Assembly: GCA_907163375.1 (NCBI GenBank) | Contig: CAJQUW010015612.1 | Location: forward strand, 248,101 to 312,100 | DNA: 64,000 bases | Direction of reading: 5' to 3' | From: Prostheceraeus crozeri | Lineage: Eukaryota > Platyhelminthes > Polycladida > Euryleptidae | Shown: positions 22,493 to 33,868 of the stretch, one piece after another | Layout: every line of letters begins with the position of its first letter | Numbering within the stretch: the first letter of the stretch is position 1 | The notes under the pieces: generated by a model | Seen by the model: the letters and a program-made list of their open reading frames with translations, nothing else | What the model was told of the DNA's origin: nothing | The model's database searches: none | Made by a program: the position numbers and the translations under genes

Positions 22493-23077
22493 TATCCGAA
22501 TTATTCAAAATACCTGAATTATTCAAAAGTGATTCAATCCGCGAATCTTAGTTTTTGCAATGGCTTACGCTCATTAGCGGAACTCTTCGACATTCCCACT
22601 AAAGAAAAGCTCTCTGACAGAAGTTCGGGGCCGAGGCTTCTCACATCGAAGTTACTTGTTAAATTAGATTAATTTAACCTGCTACAAAGTAAGGTCAACA
22701 ACGCAGCGACCGGACTCTAGAGCTGTTGTGAGATGAACCCTATAGTGTGCTGAACCACCGATTTTGAGCATGAATCAATGTCACTGAAAATATCAATTGT
22801 CGTCTAGAATCAAATCAGAATAGAAGTATTACATAGGACAGTATTTCTCAACCCCCGGTCCGTGGACTAAAGTTAGTCAGCGGGACAGGTCAGTTTAGTC
22901 CGCGAAGTTACTGTGAAATAAGGATCGCTTTTGGTATAAACCGCTAATCAATGGAAGATTTGGTCCAAAGACGTTTTCTACTGTCTTTGATTTGGTCAAT
23001 TAATACGATGACGCTCTCTCAGAGTCGAAGAAGTACATGTATTTCTTCAACATGATTAGCATAAAAAGCATCTACAG

Positions 23078-23615
23078 CAGGGTTGGAACCAGTCGCCGGC
23101 ATTTGTTGACCGCTTAAAGCTTTCTTGTGGAGGCGAGATACAGATATACGCATGTATTAGTGTTGTCGTTTCAATGTTATTACTACATCAATGCCCGTTT
23201 GGGTCATTATTTCGATAATCTGATTTCAACTTGCGTGTTTTGATTGACTTTGAAAATGCAGTTAGCATTATCATAAATTATAAAGTAGGCCTACAACTCC
23301 TTAAACTAGTAAATAAGTCACTACGAGTATTACTGCTCATCGCACAAAACATGATGTCAAAGTGCGAATAATTGCATTGTATGTTATTGTAATACATGTA
23401 GGTAACTCTCGCTCATCCGGAGTACCTGACGACCTACCATTCATGCATTTCATGTTTGCTATGTTGAAGTTGAATAATGTCTTATGGCAAAAGTTGACCA
23501 AATAATGTCTGACGATCAAAGCTTTAACCAACGAGTATAGAGACGACAGCCACTTTTCCATCCTTGACCTGCCAGTTTTGAATACTCCGCCCGTCCCCGG
23601 CCGGTTCCAACCCTG
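23078..23615. mobile_element. Non-autonomous hAT-type MITE (copy 2)
   Basis: CAGGGTTGGAACC...GGTTCCAACCCTG, 538 bp, with both terminal bases intact here. Same insertion as 12680-13217. Confidence 0.75.
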
Positions 23616-23840
23616 AAATCTGCAGATCATGTGTCTTCATATGAGGCTACGCTGATAAAGCTACACTTGTTAATGATAGCGCTACTCTACTGCAAATTGC
23701 GAGCGTACGATTCAGTCAGCATCAGCTATCCACCACTGGGTTGACGCACTGTGTTTATCGATTTTTCACGGTTGGATAAGAATTCGTTATTCCAATTGGC
23801 TCGCTCAGTTGACGTGTTACTGTATTGTCACACTCTAAAA

Positions 23841-23985
23841 AATTTTGGTTTTTAATTGGTTTACCAGAAAACCAAGCGGTTCTCTGGAAAACCAAACTGG
23901 TTCTCCAGAAAACCAAAAGGATTTCTGGGAAACCAAATGGTTCTCTGGAAAACCTAATGGTTGTCCAGAAAACCAGTTCGGTTTG
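23841..23985. repeat. Left array of GGTTYTCC/AGAAAACC palindromes
   Basis: About six degenerate units of roughly 24 bp, each containing a self-complementary core such as GGTTTACCAGAAAACC or GGTTCTCTGGAAAACC. Mirrors the array at 26925-27118. Confidence 0.8.
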
Positions 23986-25500
23986 CAATTATATTGGGTT
24001 GGGTCAACCAGCAGATCAATTTTCATGCAAGAGGCAATCAATAAAAGTTGCAACGTCTTACAGAAACAATCAAATGATCACGACCAATTAATGAAAATGC
24101 AATTGATTTTTTGATGAATCCTGGTATCAAGTGTCGTGGAAATCAAATTTGATTTTCTACGTACTATTGCATGTCGAAGGAGATCTATTGACAGATCCTC
24201 GTTTGTGTAGAGTTGTATACGGACATTCATGTTAGTGATAGCAGGACTACTGATTTCCCAAAAAGTATATTAGATTATTAACCACGCGGAATCTTCATCT
24301 ATCAATAGTGATATGAATGAAGGATTATTTGAGGATGATTTGAAGTGTTTAAAGTTGTGCTGTTTAGGACCTACTCCCAGCCTATTTGCATTTCACATTC
24401 TCATTTCACACCAGAAATTTAAATTTCATGGACTCATTAAACACAAAAGCTCTACTTTAGAATTGAATGTTGGGCAGTTATGGAGTTTTATCATTCTCTC
24501 TATATATATTAACACTCCGGTGTCTTCTTTATCATCTGCTGAAGGTTAACTCTCTTTCATTCACTGCTGCACATATCGTAATTCCCCGTACTCTCTTATC
24601 TCGCTGCGATGACTTGGCATAAATTTAGCGAGCGGAATCTCTCCAAAGGGAAAAGATTACGTGACACCTTGCTTTTAAGAGAAAGCATGCTTCTTTGATA
24701 AGTTTTTACAGATGTATGTACAAACTAATAAATCATTAATAAAATTGCTAATGATTTACTGATAGCAAAGTCTTTCTTTACGAAAAACAATCGGTTTCGA
24801 GGATCTACATTTGTATCGTTGCCATGACGTCAAGAATGAGGTGAGTCTGATTTTATTCCTTCATTGACGCATTTGTTCTAGTGACCGTGTCATGTGCAGT
24901 GACTTAAACGTGCTGTCATCTTATTTCTTGTGGTACTGTGAAATTTGTTTTGCTGTTTTCAACGTTTATCCCTCATTGCACTATGTATGGAATTACATAT
25001 GATCCACACAAAACGTGAGTATATCAGAAGATTTTAACAGTTGTTTCCAACAGTCCTTCATGTACTGTATAGCTGACATGCTTAAATGCTCTTTGCAATT
25101 GAATCTTAAATTACTATATTCAATTATGAATGAATATGAGTATTTATGTAAGTATTCCCCTGTAAATCATTCGGGCATCTAGCAATTTTGTCGTTAAATC
25201 TCATGACTACCGTGACTACTCTGTTTGTAGCCTACATGTATGTAGAGATCGCTTGCAATACATGTATGCGACTGATTTCATATTCACGTTCGACCATTTT
25301 TCAAAGCTTTTAAAAATCCCTATATCTAACTAATATGATGAATTATATCAGCCTTGTAGCCTTGTGGAATATATATGAAGTCCTATAGTCTGCTGAACAT
25401 TGTAGCTTTATACAAGTTTAATTTCAGCCTTGATGAATTTCCAATTTGCCTCATACATTGGAAATCATGAATAAATGAATTTTTGAAACTTAGTTATACC

Positions 25501-25605
25501 AATGACACTTGTTCAAAACTGAAAGTGCAAATGCAAGAAATAAATGAATGAAATTTATTTACTTATTTATTATATTTGCACTTTCAGTTAAGAACAAGTG
25601 TCATT
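25501..25605. repeat. Hairpin, 32-bp arms
   Basis: Arms 25501-25532 and 25574-25605 pair with two mismatches (AATGACACTTGTTC and GAACAAGTGTCATT at the base). The loop is AT-rich and itself partly palindromic. Probably a small foldback MITE; a precursor-microRNA-like shape is possible but unsupported. Confidence 0.7.
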
Positions 25606-25976
25606 TAATGTACACATATATATCATCGCCAAATTACAGTAGCTGCAGTAAACAACAATTGTTGCCGTCTAATTCGTGCTGATTTTGCATGAAAAATTTT
25701 GCTTTTGCATGCTTATTATATAGTTTTGATTTCGCCGTGTTTTATGCAAGCCCAACATGCCACTTACTGTGTAGAGGAGTATATTTTGCATAGTATAATG
25801 CGTAACTCTCTTTTGTTGTTAACAGCCGAATTGACTTTGCATGCCGCTTGTTGTACAGAAAAGCTCTTCTTGTGGTGCTTGGTTCACATGGCGTCGTTTT
25901 ATATGTGCATGCCGCTAATGGTGTACAAAATTTTGTCTGAAAAATTTATTACCTATCATTATTTCTGATTACACTA

Positions 25977-26153
25977 CAGTTAAAGCTCGTTAATTAAGAC
26001 CATGCATTCCAGATTTTCAATCTCTCAATTATCAAAATTCTTAATTAAACATCAGCTTATACCATATGCAAAAGATACAAAAATGCCACGGCCGTATGAT
26101 CTTAATTAACCGAAATTTTAATTATCCGTGTTCGAACTAACGAGCTCCGACTG
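25977..26153. mobile_element. Tigger/pogo-like MITE (177 bp)
   Basis: Inverted ends CAGTTAAAGCTCGTTAATT and TAACGAGCTCCGACTG, flanked by TA (25975-25976, 26154-26155). CAGT..AGCTCGTTA termini with a TA target are typical of Tigger/pogo-derived short elements. Confidence 0.7.
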
Positions 26154-26924
26154 TATGTGATATCATTTATGACAGTGTAGGCCTATATGGCATTATTATC
26201 GCATCAACAAACATTGATTTCATAGTTGAGTTTTGTTACACACCTTTTCAATAACATCGTACTATATTGCCGTAATTCTCTAAATGCTTCTTCTACACAG
26301 TCCCAATATTGAGGATATCCCTTCTGAGATTATTTTTTCCTTTTTTCAGTAGTGAGTTCCACTCCAGTGGCAACGAGTATTGGCATCGAAAAATTCGACG
26401 ACGTGGTTTTTTTGTGCTGCACCGGATTCGATGGGCGTGCATCCTGCGGACGGCCTATCTGTGATTTTATTTACTACCTTGGAGAAGACTAGCAAATGTC
26501 TCAACTTCATGGAAAATTTTGTGACTAAAGACATATTGTCCCTCGTTTTTCTTGTATTATTTTGTGCAAGCTTGACTTGAAAAAAAGTGAAAAATAAAAA
26601 ACAATGACTTCTTGACGTTTCGGGGGCTTTTCTGTGAAATCCTGTATGGTTTCAGATAAATTGTAAATTTCAAAATACCTCATTTGAGTATTCACGCATT
26701 TTTGACACATTTTCACAATAATTCTTTTGCACACTTTGTTGAGCTTATTTTATGCTGAGCCAACAATTTGTACATGTTGTTTTAAAATGATATTAGTGCG
26801 AATGAAGTAAATATATTAGAACATATCAGAATTATACTAAAAAGTGAATTAATAATATTATTTTATACTATTATTATATTAGGCCTATTATTTAGTATAT
26901 ACATTTACAGAAAACAAATATCGG

Positions 26925-27118
26925 GTCACTCGTGAAACCAATATTGGTTTTCCAGAAAACCAAGATATAAAGCCGAAAACCCAATTTTGGTTTCCCAGAA
27001 AACCGATGACTTTTGGTTTCCCAGAGAACCAATATCATTTGGTTCTCTGGAAAACCATATTTGGTTTCACCCCCGGGACAGGCTGAAAAACCAAAATTGG
27101 TTTTCCAGGAAACCAATT
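26925..27118. repeat. Right array of GGTTTTCCAGAAAACC palindromes
   Basis: Eight or so units, including GGTTTTCCAGAAAACC, GGTTTCCCAGAAAACC and GGTTCTCTGGAAAACC. A CCCCCGGGACAGGC spacer sits inside it. Similar word content to the left array. Confidence 0.8.
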
Positions 27119-27407
27119 TTTTTAGGAGTACTGTTTTTCTACAGGCCACATAAATATTTTTTGCTTTTCTAGATGTTTTGTAGTTTAACTAGTAGCATCT
27201 GACTCGCTACCATTCCTTACACAGGACTTACAGGACATCATCTGTCGAAACTCCATTTCAGACAAAAATGCTAAATTGTATTTCAGCCCGATCAAATATT
27301 AATTGCACATGATAGGCCCGTTCCACGTAGTTCACTTGGGGTGAGCGCTTAGTCCGCGATAAGTGAAGGTTGAGAAACACTGGCATAGGAGGTGGGAGGA
27401 TAATTCT

Positions 27408-29679
27408 CCCTGTGGGAACGAATCTTGCGAAAAACTAGCGAATGTCAGCTAGTGATGAAAATTTTCCGGAAAATTTTGGAAAATATTGGAAAATTTTGGT
27501 AAAAATCGGAAAATTTTGGAAATTTTGAAAGTTTTGTGTTTTGTGATAGGCCCTGCTTTGACCACTTCCACAGCCGAGGCAGCTACATACCAATAGAATG
27601 GGTCTATAAAACTGGTGATTCTGATCATTATTTTGAATAAAACGATTTTGAAAAATGAAGAAATTTGAATTTTTGTGATATAATTTTTTCGTTTTCTATC
27701 ACAGCCGAGGCATAGACACATCAATAGAATTGTTCTAAAACTCTTGATTTCATCATATCATTTCGATTAAAACAATCGTACTCTTTGCAATCGTAGCAAT
27801 ACGAATCCCGTCCGTGGATTTTTGAGCATTCTTTTGCCACCAGTGGCTTGTGGCAATTTGCTGCCATTTTTAATATTATAACATAGACATCTTTTGGGAA
27901 AACGTGAATTTTTTCCTTTACAATAGGGGTATAATTTCATGCATTGTGAAAGATCTGGAGCAGAAATAATGCACTTTATTTGGGAGTTTGTTTATGGCTT
28001 GAAAGTTAAGCTTAATTTATTATGCAGCCTTGATTGCAATGATACAAATTCTCCATGTGTTGATGAACATGTGAAGCACAAGCACACAGTCCAACACAGC
28101 ATTATACATGAGCGACCATATATTAGAAGATATATAAAGACTGTAAACTCGTGAGATATTTGGAAACTAAAGATATCTGTGATGAGTAGAAGAATATCTA
28201 TATGATAGCATAGAAATTGACAACAATAAAACCTCTAGAATGGAAATTAAGCTTCATGCAACGCACAATAACGCCACATAAATCGCACGCATTTTCACTT
28301 AGATGCACTTGCCAACGTCTGTATCATTGGGTTGGAATCAGTCACATGAGTAAATCGAAGCTTTTGATTGGTTCTTCATGCCCCAACTTAGTTCCCCCGG
28401 ATGTGCCGCAACCTTGAGTCAATTTCCATTCTAGCGAACTTCAGATAAACAGTTTATTTCTATGTATGATAGTTTCTAACTTCTGGCGTATTGTCCGATA
28501 TCTTCGTGGAGGACAAGCTACACATTCCATTTCTAGCTGGTTCAGATAGTTCAGATAGTTCCCAATCGATTTCAGATCTACTTAAATGAATTTCAGACTT
28601 TTCCGGATGAATTGGAGATTCTCCAGTTGAATCAAAGATCCTTTCAAAGCTGAGTTTCTGACAGATATCTGAAATTCAATTAGAGAAATCTGAAATCCAT
28701 TTAATGTCTGATATTCAGTTGGAAAGATCTGAAATAGACGTGGAGGGTGCAGTTGGTCCAAAAAATATGCAGGGATGATAGAGAAGTTTTCGGTCTTTGA
28801 ATATTACATAGTCTTTTCAAACGACTGCAACAAGTCTCCAAAACAAAGGCAAAAACGTCAATCACCGAAAAAAAAATTTCAAAATTTTCCATTGGAAAAT
28901 TTTCCGGAAAATTTTGAAAAAATTGGAAAATTTTCCATTTGCATCACTAATGTCAGCTGCAGAATATCATGCTAAAGTTCAGTCATATTTGCGGGATATT
29001 CGCTGGCGAAGTTCGCCGGCGACAATTCGCGTTCTATATGTCACCTTTTACTTTCTCTCTTATTTTCTTTAGTAATCCGCCTCTACAGCCGATGCTCTAT
29101 TCTCTCCCTCACCTCCTCACTATCCCCCACATATGGCAAATCTGTCTAAGAAATAAGTGCAGACTATCATTCTTCGATAATGATAAGAATATAGAGAATC
29201 CGCATATATCAATTTTCATAACATCTCTTGACATTCAATAATTTACAGCAATGACAAATATTTGAATAATATCATAGTATTTACTGCGACATTTATGGAA
29301 GATAAATACTTTTTTTAGTTTAAGCCTTCATGAATTAAAAAAAGATCCCTTTTTATCAGATCAGACTGAGTATACAATATATTTTCATGTGAAGGTAATA
29401 TAAGAACATTACTACTTACCACTGATTAGTTGCTACAATATCCACGATTTCGCCGGTTGGCGAAACATCAGCTTAGTAAACAAATATCTACCAACTAATT
29501 ATAGCAACTTTTTCGCCACCTGTCGTTTTTTAATTTTGCACATGCTTTTGGATAAATGATGACCATTTTCACATGCGGAGATAGTTTTTACACAAAAATG
29601 AACCTTTAAAAAAATTATCCACAAAATCGCTACCTCGCCAGATAATCTGTTGATATTAGCAGGATGCGTTCCCACAGGG
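27408..29679. mobile_element. Inverted-repeat element CCCTGTGGGAACG, with nested hAT
   Basis: Ends CCCTGTGGGAACG and CGTTCCCACAGGG are perfect 13-bp inverted repeats. Block copy 1 has the unoccupied site AATTCTGTTTATC near 13712-13724. Only a 2-bp duplication (CT) is apparent, so the superfamily is unclear. Without the nested hAT it is about 0.76 kb and non-coding. Its right half has CGCTGGCGAAGTTCGCCGGCG near 28998 and a related GATTTCGCCGGTTGGCGAA near 29449, suggesting subterminal structure. Confidence 0.75.
27450..28949. mobile_element. hAT element TAGTGATG (1,500 bp), complete
   Basis: Begins TAGTGATGAAAATTTTCC and ends GGAAAATTTTCC...GCATCACTA. The 8-bp target duplication is perfect (ATGTCAGC at 27442-27449 and 28950-28957). 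A TAGNG start and an 8-bp duplication are hAT hallmarks. GGAAAATTTTCC palindromes cluster inside both ends (27455-27525, 28865-28940). No transposase is recognisable, so it is non-autonomous. Its left end matches the fragments at 6164 and 19121. Confidence 0.9.
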
Positions 29680-31163
29680 CTGTGTATCAGGTGAATGCCA
29701 TTGAAGGATACTGCATGTATATCTTGTGATATATTCGTCAGCTGCAAACATTTAAGGAAATATTGAAAGCGAATCGAATGAAGGGACATAAGCTTTAACC
29801 ATTGAGTAACTCTTCTCATTGGTGAACTGGACACATGGTCCATGTTTTCGTCCGCACGGATTTGTAATGCGCAAGAAGTGAGCAGTCGGTACTGCTGTTG
29901 TCTTCGTAGAGTTAATGGTAATAATACCTGCTTTCAAGTACATCATGACATATCACAGTAGGCAACCAGCGTCCGTTCATATTCAAGGAGTTGATAAACC
30001 ATTAAGGAAGGCTAAAAAGTGGTCGCAAATGTCTTAGTTCCACATGTTCTTTTGTGATAAGTCAATGATGCAAGCAGAAACAGGACATCGCATTCAAAGT
30101 CGTTAAGTCGATAACGTTTGCACTTTCAGAGGAAATTGGAATATCTTTATGATTCAGATTTTCGCATTTCATTCTTTTCTTTATCTCAGTGACTTTCTTT
30201 TATTGAATCATTAACAAACGCAAGGGCATGGGCCCACCAGTGACTCGAAAATTCGAAAACTGGTGGGCGCTTTTGATGGGTTTGCTGGGCCCAAAGGCCC
30301 ACCAATTACTATGTAAAAAAATGCCCTGGATGTCAAGACCTGAAAGTTGTATTCAAAATCACTGGCTATATCAGTCGTTCAATAAGTTAACGAAATCAAT
30401 GTACTTTTTGCACAGACTTGTTGATCGTCGAAGAAAATACTAAAGACGAGCATGAATGAAAATTTTCACCTACAAACTCAAATAATGACTACAAAGTGTG
30501 AATTTTTAGAAGCATTAACCGAGGAGGACTAACTGTGCCGAATGATTTGTGTCTGACTACTTGTTGTAGAGCGTGGAGCTTGATGAATAATTTGAAAACA
30601 ATGTTTAAAATTGAATTTATTCGTTCTAATCAACATCTTGATTTTAACTTTTTTTATTATTATCATCATTAATCAAGTTCGAGTGGCCATGACGTGCTTG
30701 TTAATGTCTTGAAAACTTTTCTTAACTGCAGGGTCCTGCAGAAATCCACAAATTAACAATTAACTTTGTATAACACATCAATTGTCAACACCGTTGTATT
30801 GGATTCACTTTTTCAATCCACTAAGCGATTTCTTTTGTGATTCCAGTTGCCCTCATCTTTATCGATAACCAAGGATAAAAAATGCATTGCTATTGCGATT
30901 TGGATTCAAGCTTATGGTTTAAAATTAATCCTGCAAAATTTAGACACGTTTATCGTTTTGAGATGAAGGTCTATCTAATGCTATCAAACTTTTTGTCATC
31001 ATATTCGTGGCATTGATAATATAAAGGCATTGATGCGAGCAATTTTTCCATTCTCTCAAGTCAGAAAGTGCACATGATTATTAAAAACAAAGGCGATTAG
31101 GCACTTATGCACGTCAAATATTGCTGTGTGCTACCATTCACACCTATAGCGAAAGAGCGGCAG
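29680..31163. other. Right-hand body of the P-like element (copy 2)
   Basis: Counterpart of 13703-15195. Has a more complete GC-rich inverted repeat at 30228-30303 (TGGGCCCACCAG and CTGGTGGGC). No coding region supported. Confidence 0.5.
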
Positions 31164-31238
31164 TGACCCTTCTTCCGTATTTCCCTAATTTTAAGTTTCC
31201 CATCCCGGCCACTACTATTAAGGAATCCATGGTTGAAG

Positions 31239-31957
31239 ACAGGCGCTTTCACCTCTGAGGAGACATTTCTGTTCGTTCGCGTGTCGCGCAGTTCACTGAA
31301 TCCATACTATCCCGATTGTTTCCTTCTCGTTAGTCCTTTCCCACATCGTTTTTCATGTTGATTGACCGCCCGAGGTAGATATAGTCATTCGCTTTCTGGA
31401 CTGGTTTGCCATCCAACTTGATATCATCATGACTGATGCAAAAATCGTTTGCCATCCACTGAGTTTTGTGAGGATGGATTTCTAAACCAAATTTTAATAT
31501 AGTGTTGTTGGGGCTAGTGATGATCCCTTCTAATTCCTGAGGAGAGCGAGCGAACATGATGTCCTTGAAAAGGAGGTATTGGAGCAGTTCACCATTGATG
31601 TTGATGGGATAAGATATGTCGGTACCTCCAAGTGCGGATTCTAGAGTGGCTGTGAAGAGGATAGGTGAAAGTACACCTCCTTGTTTTACACCTCTCTTAA
31701 CTTCGACGTGAACAGGATCGTCATTTATCGATATTTCTGTTTCGCTATCTGCTAAGGCTCTTCGATTAAAGACACATACGAATCCGAAATGGCGTGCAGT
31801 CTAAGAACATTTGCGGCTGCCTTGGTTTCTACAGAATCAAAACTTTTCTGAAATCCACAAATAGTATTGCCAGGGGGATTTGATATTCATGTGCTCTCTC
31901 GATCAATTGTGTCATTACATGTATGTTGTCAACAGTGGAGAAGCCTTTCCTGAAACC
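31239..31957 (-). pseudogene. RTE LINE reverse transcriptase, central part (copy 2)
   Basis: Read right to left on the minus strand: GFRKGFSTVDNIHVMTQLIE near the right edge (continued from 46391), a FVDF..SFDS palm motif A, VEVKRGVKQGGVLSPILFT (motif B), a degraded YLLFKDIMFARS in place of the expected ADD motif C, then WMANDFCISHDDIKLDG and YIYLGRSINMKN. These are RTE-clade landmarks. Motif C has lost the catalytic ADD, and frames shift more than once. The P-like element interrupts it on the left and the Polinton on the right. The CACTTG at 31958-31963 is the Polinton target copy. Confidence 0.85.
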
Positions 31958-31963
31958 CACTTG

Positions 31964-33116
31964 AGTAGTCAGCCCGTGGCAAATTCAAGGCCGGTGCGGT
32001 GCAGTTTTGAGTCATCGATGAGTCATCAGGCTGACTCAGCCCCCCCTCTGGAAGGAAGGAGGCAGCCAAGGATGTGATGGGAGGAATGGGTCCGAGAGGA
32101 GGAAACTGTTCCCTACCCCCCCTCTGGAAGGAAGGAAGGAAGGAAGGAGGAGTGATGAGGCAAGGGGTGGAAACTGGGAAGGATAGAGTGAGGAAAGGGT
32201 GGGTTTTGGTGGTTTTGGGATGAGAAAGGCTGGAATTCGGCATGAAGGAGGTCTCGGATTGGAAATTGGAGTTTAGATTTGGAATCTGCGTGAAATTTTG
32301 GGTGGGGAAGGAAGGAAGGAGGAGTTTCCCTGTGAGACAAGGGGTGGAATCTCTGAAAACGGTAGAGTTGGAAAAAGGCGGGGTTTGGTGGTTTTGGGAT
32401 GAGAAAGTCCATTTTTCGGCATGAAAGAGTGCTCGGATGGAAAAACGGAGGCGAGATTCGGATTCTACGTGAAATGTTGGGTCTAGGAACTTCTTCCCAG
32501 CGAAATCGGAGAGAAAAAAATTTTGAGGACGTCCCCCCCCCTCCTGTCAAACTTCCAACTTTGGTGTGAGAGATCGTAGAAAGTCGTGCAATAGCTCATT
32601 TGAAAGCTAAAAGTGAGAAAAATGCAGTGGAAAGCTCAGTTTGGACCACTTTTTCCTGGGTTGAGGGAGGAAAATGGCAGGAAAACGTCAGAGTTGGAAA
32701 AGTCGGGTGTTGGATGTTTTGGGATGAGAAAAGTCGTTTTTCGACAGGAAGGAGACCTCGGATGTGAAAACGGAGTGCAAAGTCGGACGTTTTGGTCAAT
32801 TTTGGGTCTAGGGACTTCTTCTCAACTCAATCGGAGAGAAAAAGATCTGACCCCCCCCTCGGGAGCGATCTTCCAACTTTGGTTCTAGAGATCGTAGAAA
32901 GTCGTGCAATAGCTCGTTTGAAAGCTGAGAATGAGACAAATGCAGTGGAAAACATGGCTTGTTCCTACCTGCCTTCGTTTAGAGGTGAGACGTTATTGAA
33001 AATTTTTTCAACAATTCTTCCGAAAAAACGACATAGTTAGAATTTTTACGAAAATCGCTCTAGCGGGTGAAGCAAGCCTCGGACGGAAAAACAGAGACCA
33101 GATTTGGAATCAGCGT
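31964..33116 (+). repeat. Left terminal inverted repeat of Polinton
   Basis: About 1,153 bp, purine-rich on this strand, with GGAA microsatellites and C runs. It is modular: a GGGATGAGAAA...CGG-rich unit recurs about three to four times (near 32217, 32395, 32721), and GAGATCGTAGAAAGTCGTGC recurs near 32570 and 32887. Pairs with 45235-46384. Confidence 0.9.
32008..32038. promoter_or_regulatory. Triple TGAGTCA motif near left Polinton end
   Basis: TGAGTCA at 32008-32014 and 32019-32025, and its complement TGACTCA at 32032-32038 inside CTGACTCAGC. This is the AP-1/Maf-type consensus. Mirrored at 46310-46340. Function is inference. Confidence 0.5.
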
Positions 33117-33171
33117 GCCATTCTGCATCTGAATGTCATTCATGCTATGTCTTCAAAGTGAAAGGAAGAAA

Positions 33172-33595
33172 GATGACAGAAGCAGTAGAGTTCACCAATG
33201 AATTTTGTTCACTACGTTTTCATCGACAAAGTCTTCGTGGTGTGATTAGGGACTACATCATCTCCTTTCATCATGAAAAGGCAGACTTAGAATTTGCTAT
33301 CGCTAAAGGTTTCTTCGTTTTATAACAGCTCATGGACAGTTTGATAAATAAAGATGTGAAAGGACGATTAGTTGCAGAGATTGAATTTGAGAAAGTGACT
33401 GATGAACATGCAGGTGAACGTGTAGTGTTTCATTTTGCATCCTATTCTGCAGAGACGATACATGATCCCAAAGATTTCTATCAGCGACACATGGCGAAAA
33501 TCGCATCTCGACTAGATTCATTTCATGAGCATGGATCCAACTTGCTCTTATGTCGCATAAAACACATTCATATTCAACTTAATATGCTAAACTAG
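33172..33595 (+). pseudogene. Polinton small gene A1, relative of the polymerase N-terminal domain (fossil)
   Basis: From the ATG near 33172 (MTEAVEFTNEF) the segment shows SLRFHRQSLRGVIRDYIISF, later KGRLVAEIEFEKV, then FYQRHMAKIASRLDSF and CRIKHIHIQLNML. The same order of blocks occurs in A2 (35790-36236), A3 (44348-44800) and in the N-terminal domain of the polymerase region (about 41950-42360). Function is unknown. Related N-terminal segments precede family-B polymerases in many invertebrate Polinton-type proteins. This copy is broken. It is the first gene inside the left terminus. Confidence 0.6.
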
Positions 33596-33733
33596 ATTTG
33601 ACAACAAGATTTGGGAAAAGCATTCATGAGTCAGTCGTCCGAGTGCCTCCTTTTCCCTGCCGCAACGAAGTCAGGGGAGAAACGGAGGTCTCTGATTGGC
33701 TCACATAGTGTCAAATGTGAATTCGCAGGAGAC

Positions 33734-33741
33734 TATAAAAG
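33734..33741 (+). promoter_or_regulatory. TATA box (Polinton, plus strand)
   Basis: TATAAAAG, preceding the Pro-rich gene at 33869; a TGAGTCAG motif lies about 110 bp upstream near 33627. Confidence 0.5.
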
Positions 33742-33868
33742 CAGACGTCTCCCCATTTTCTCTTCATTTCATTCTCTTGACTTGGAAAGCGTGTGTGACT
33801 TGCTGAAGCCATTCTCCGTCTCAATTTTTGTCTGATCAATCCTGTTTGCAAATTTACAAGTAAGGGTC

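Larger units (their letters stand above)
23829..27129. mobile_element. 3.3-kb non-autonomous element with subterminal palindrome arrays
   Basis: Absent from copy 1, where TATTGTATACTGTTTTTC near 13412-13430 is uninterrupted. The ends are imperfect inverted repeats (CACTCTAAAAAATTTTGG and CCAATTTTTTTAGGAGT), and the target may be TA. Just inside each end lies an array of alternating GGTTTTCC and AGAAAACCA words (23841-23985 and 26925-27118). The interior is AT-rich with no transposase, and it contains a hairpin (25501-25605) and a Tigger-like MITE (25977-26153). Superfamily uncertain; a Tc1/mariner-related TA element is the simplest reading. Confidence 0.7.
22839..27382. mobile_element. Small hAT element with nested insertions (copy 2)
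   Basis: Same hAT as 8146-13694. Target copies are ACATAGGA (22831-22838) and GCATAGGA (27383-27390). It lacks the Gypsy element: GTGAAATAAGGATCGC near 22913-22928 is the empty site. It carries the 3.3-kb element at 23829-27129 instead. Confidence 0.9.
19891..31231 (+). mobile_element. P-superfamily-like DNA transposon with nested insertions (copy 2)
   Basis: Same element as 6934-15265. TIRs at 19891-19928 and 31194-31231 match over 38 bp with no mismatch that I can see, and GTTGAAG flanks both sides (19884-19890, 31232-31238). It contains the hAT at 22839-27382 and the inverted-repeat element at 27408-29679. It also has a 1.74-kb segment at 20751-22492 that copy 1 lacks. Confidence 0.65.
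15937..31424. repeat. Large direct duplication, copy 2
   Basis: Counterpart of 1956-15458. It is longer because of copy-specific sequence: 20751-22492, the element at 23829-27129, and the nested pair at 27408-29679. It is shorter where copy 1 carries the TA MITE and the Gypsy element. Confidence 0.9.

Noticed and set aside
23755-24114. Overlapping open frames on both strands rich in FSGKP / PENQ repeats
   Set aside because: They are translations of the GGTTTTCC/AGAAAACC palindrome array, open in several frames at once because of the repeat composition, with no independent coding signal.
24313-24549. 78-codon plus-strand frame inside the 3.3-kb element
   Set aside because: No recognisable motif and no transposase character; not called.
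31929-32550. Long minus-strand frames rich in FLPSF, SHPKTTKTHP and similar, mirrored at 45745-46425
   Set aside because: Both are translations of the purine-rich Polinton terminus and its GGAA microsatellite; same in both termini, low complexity, no domain.
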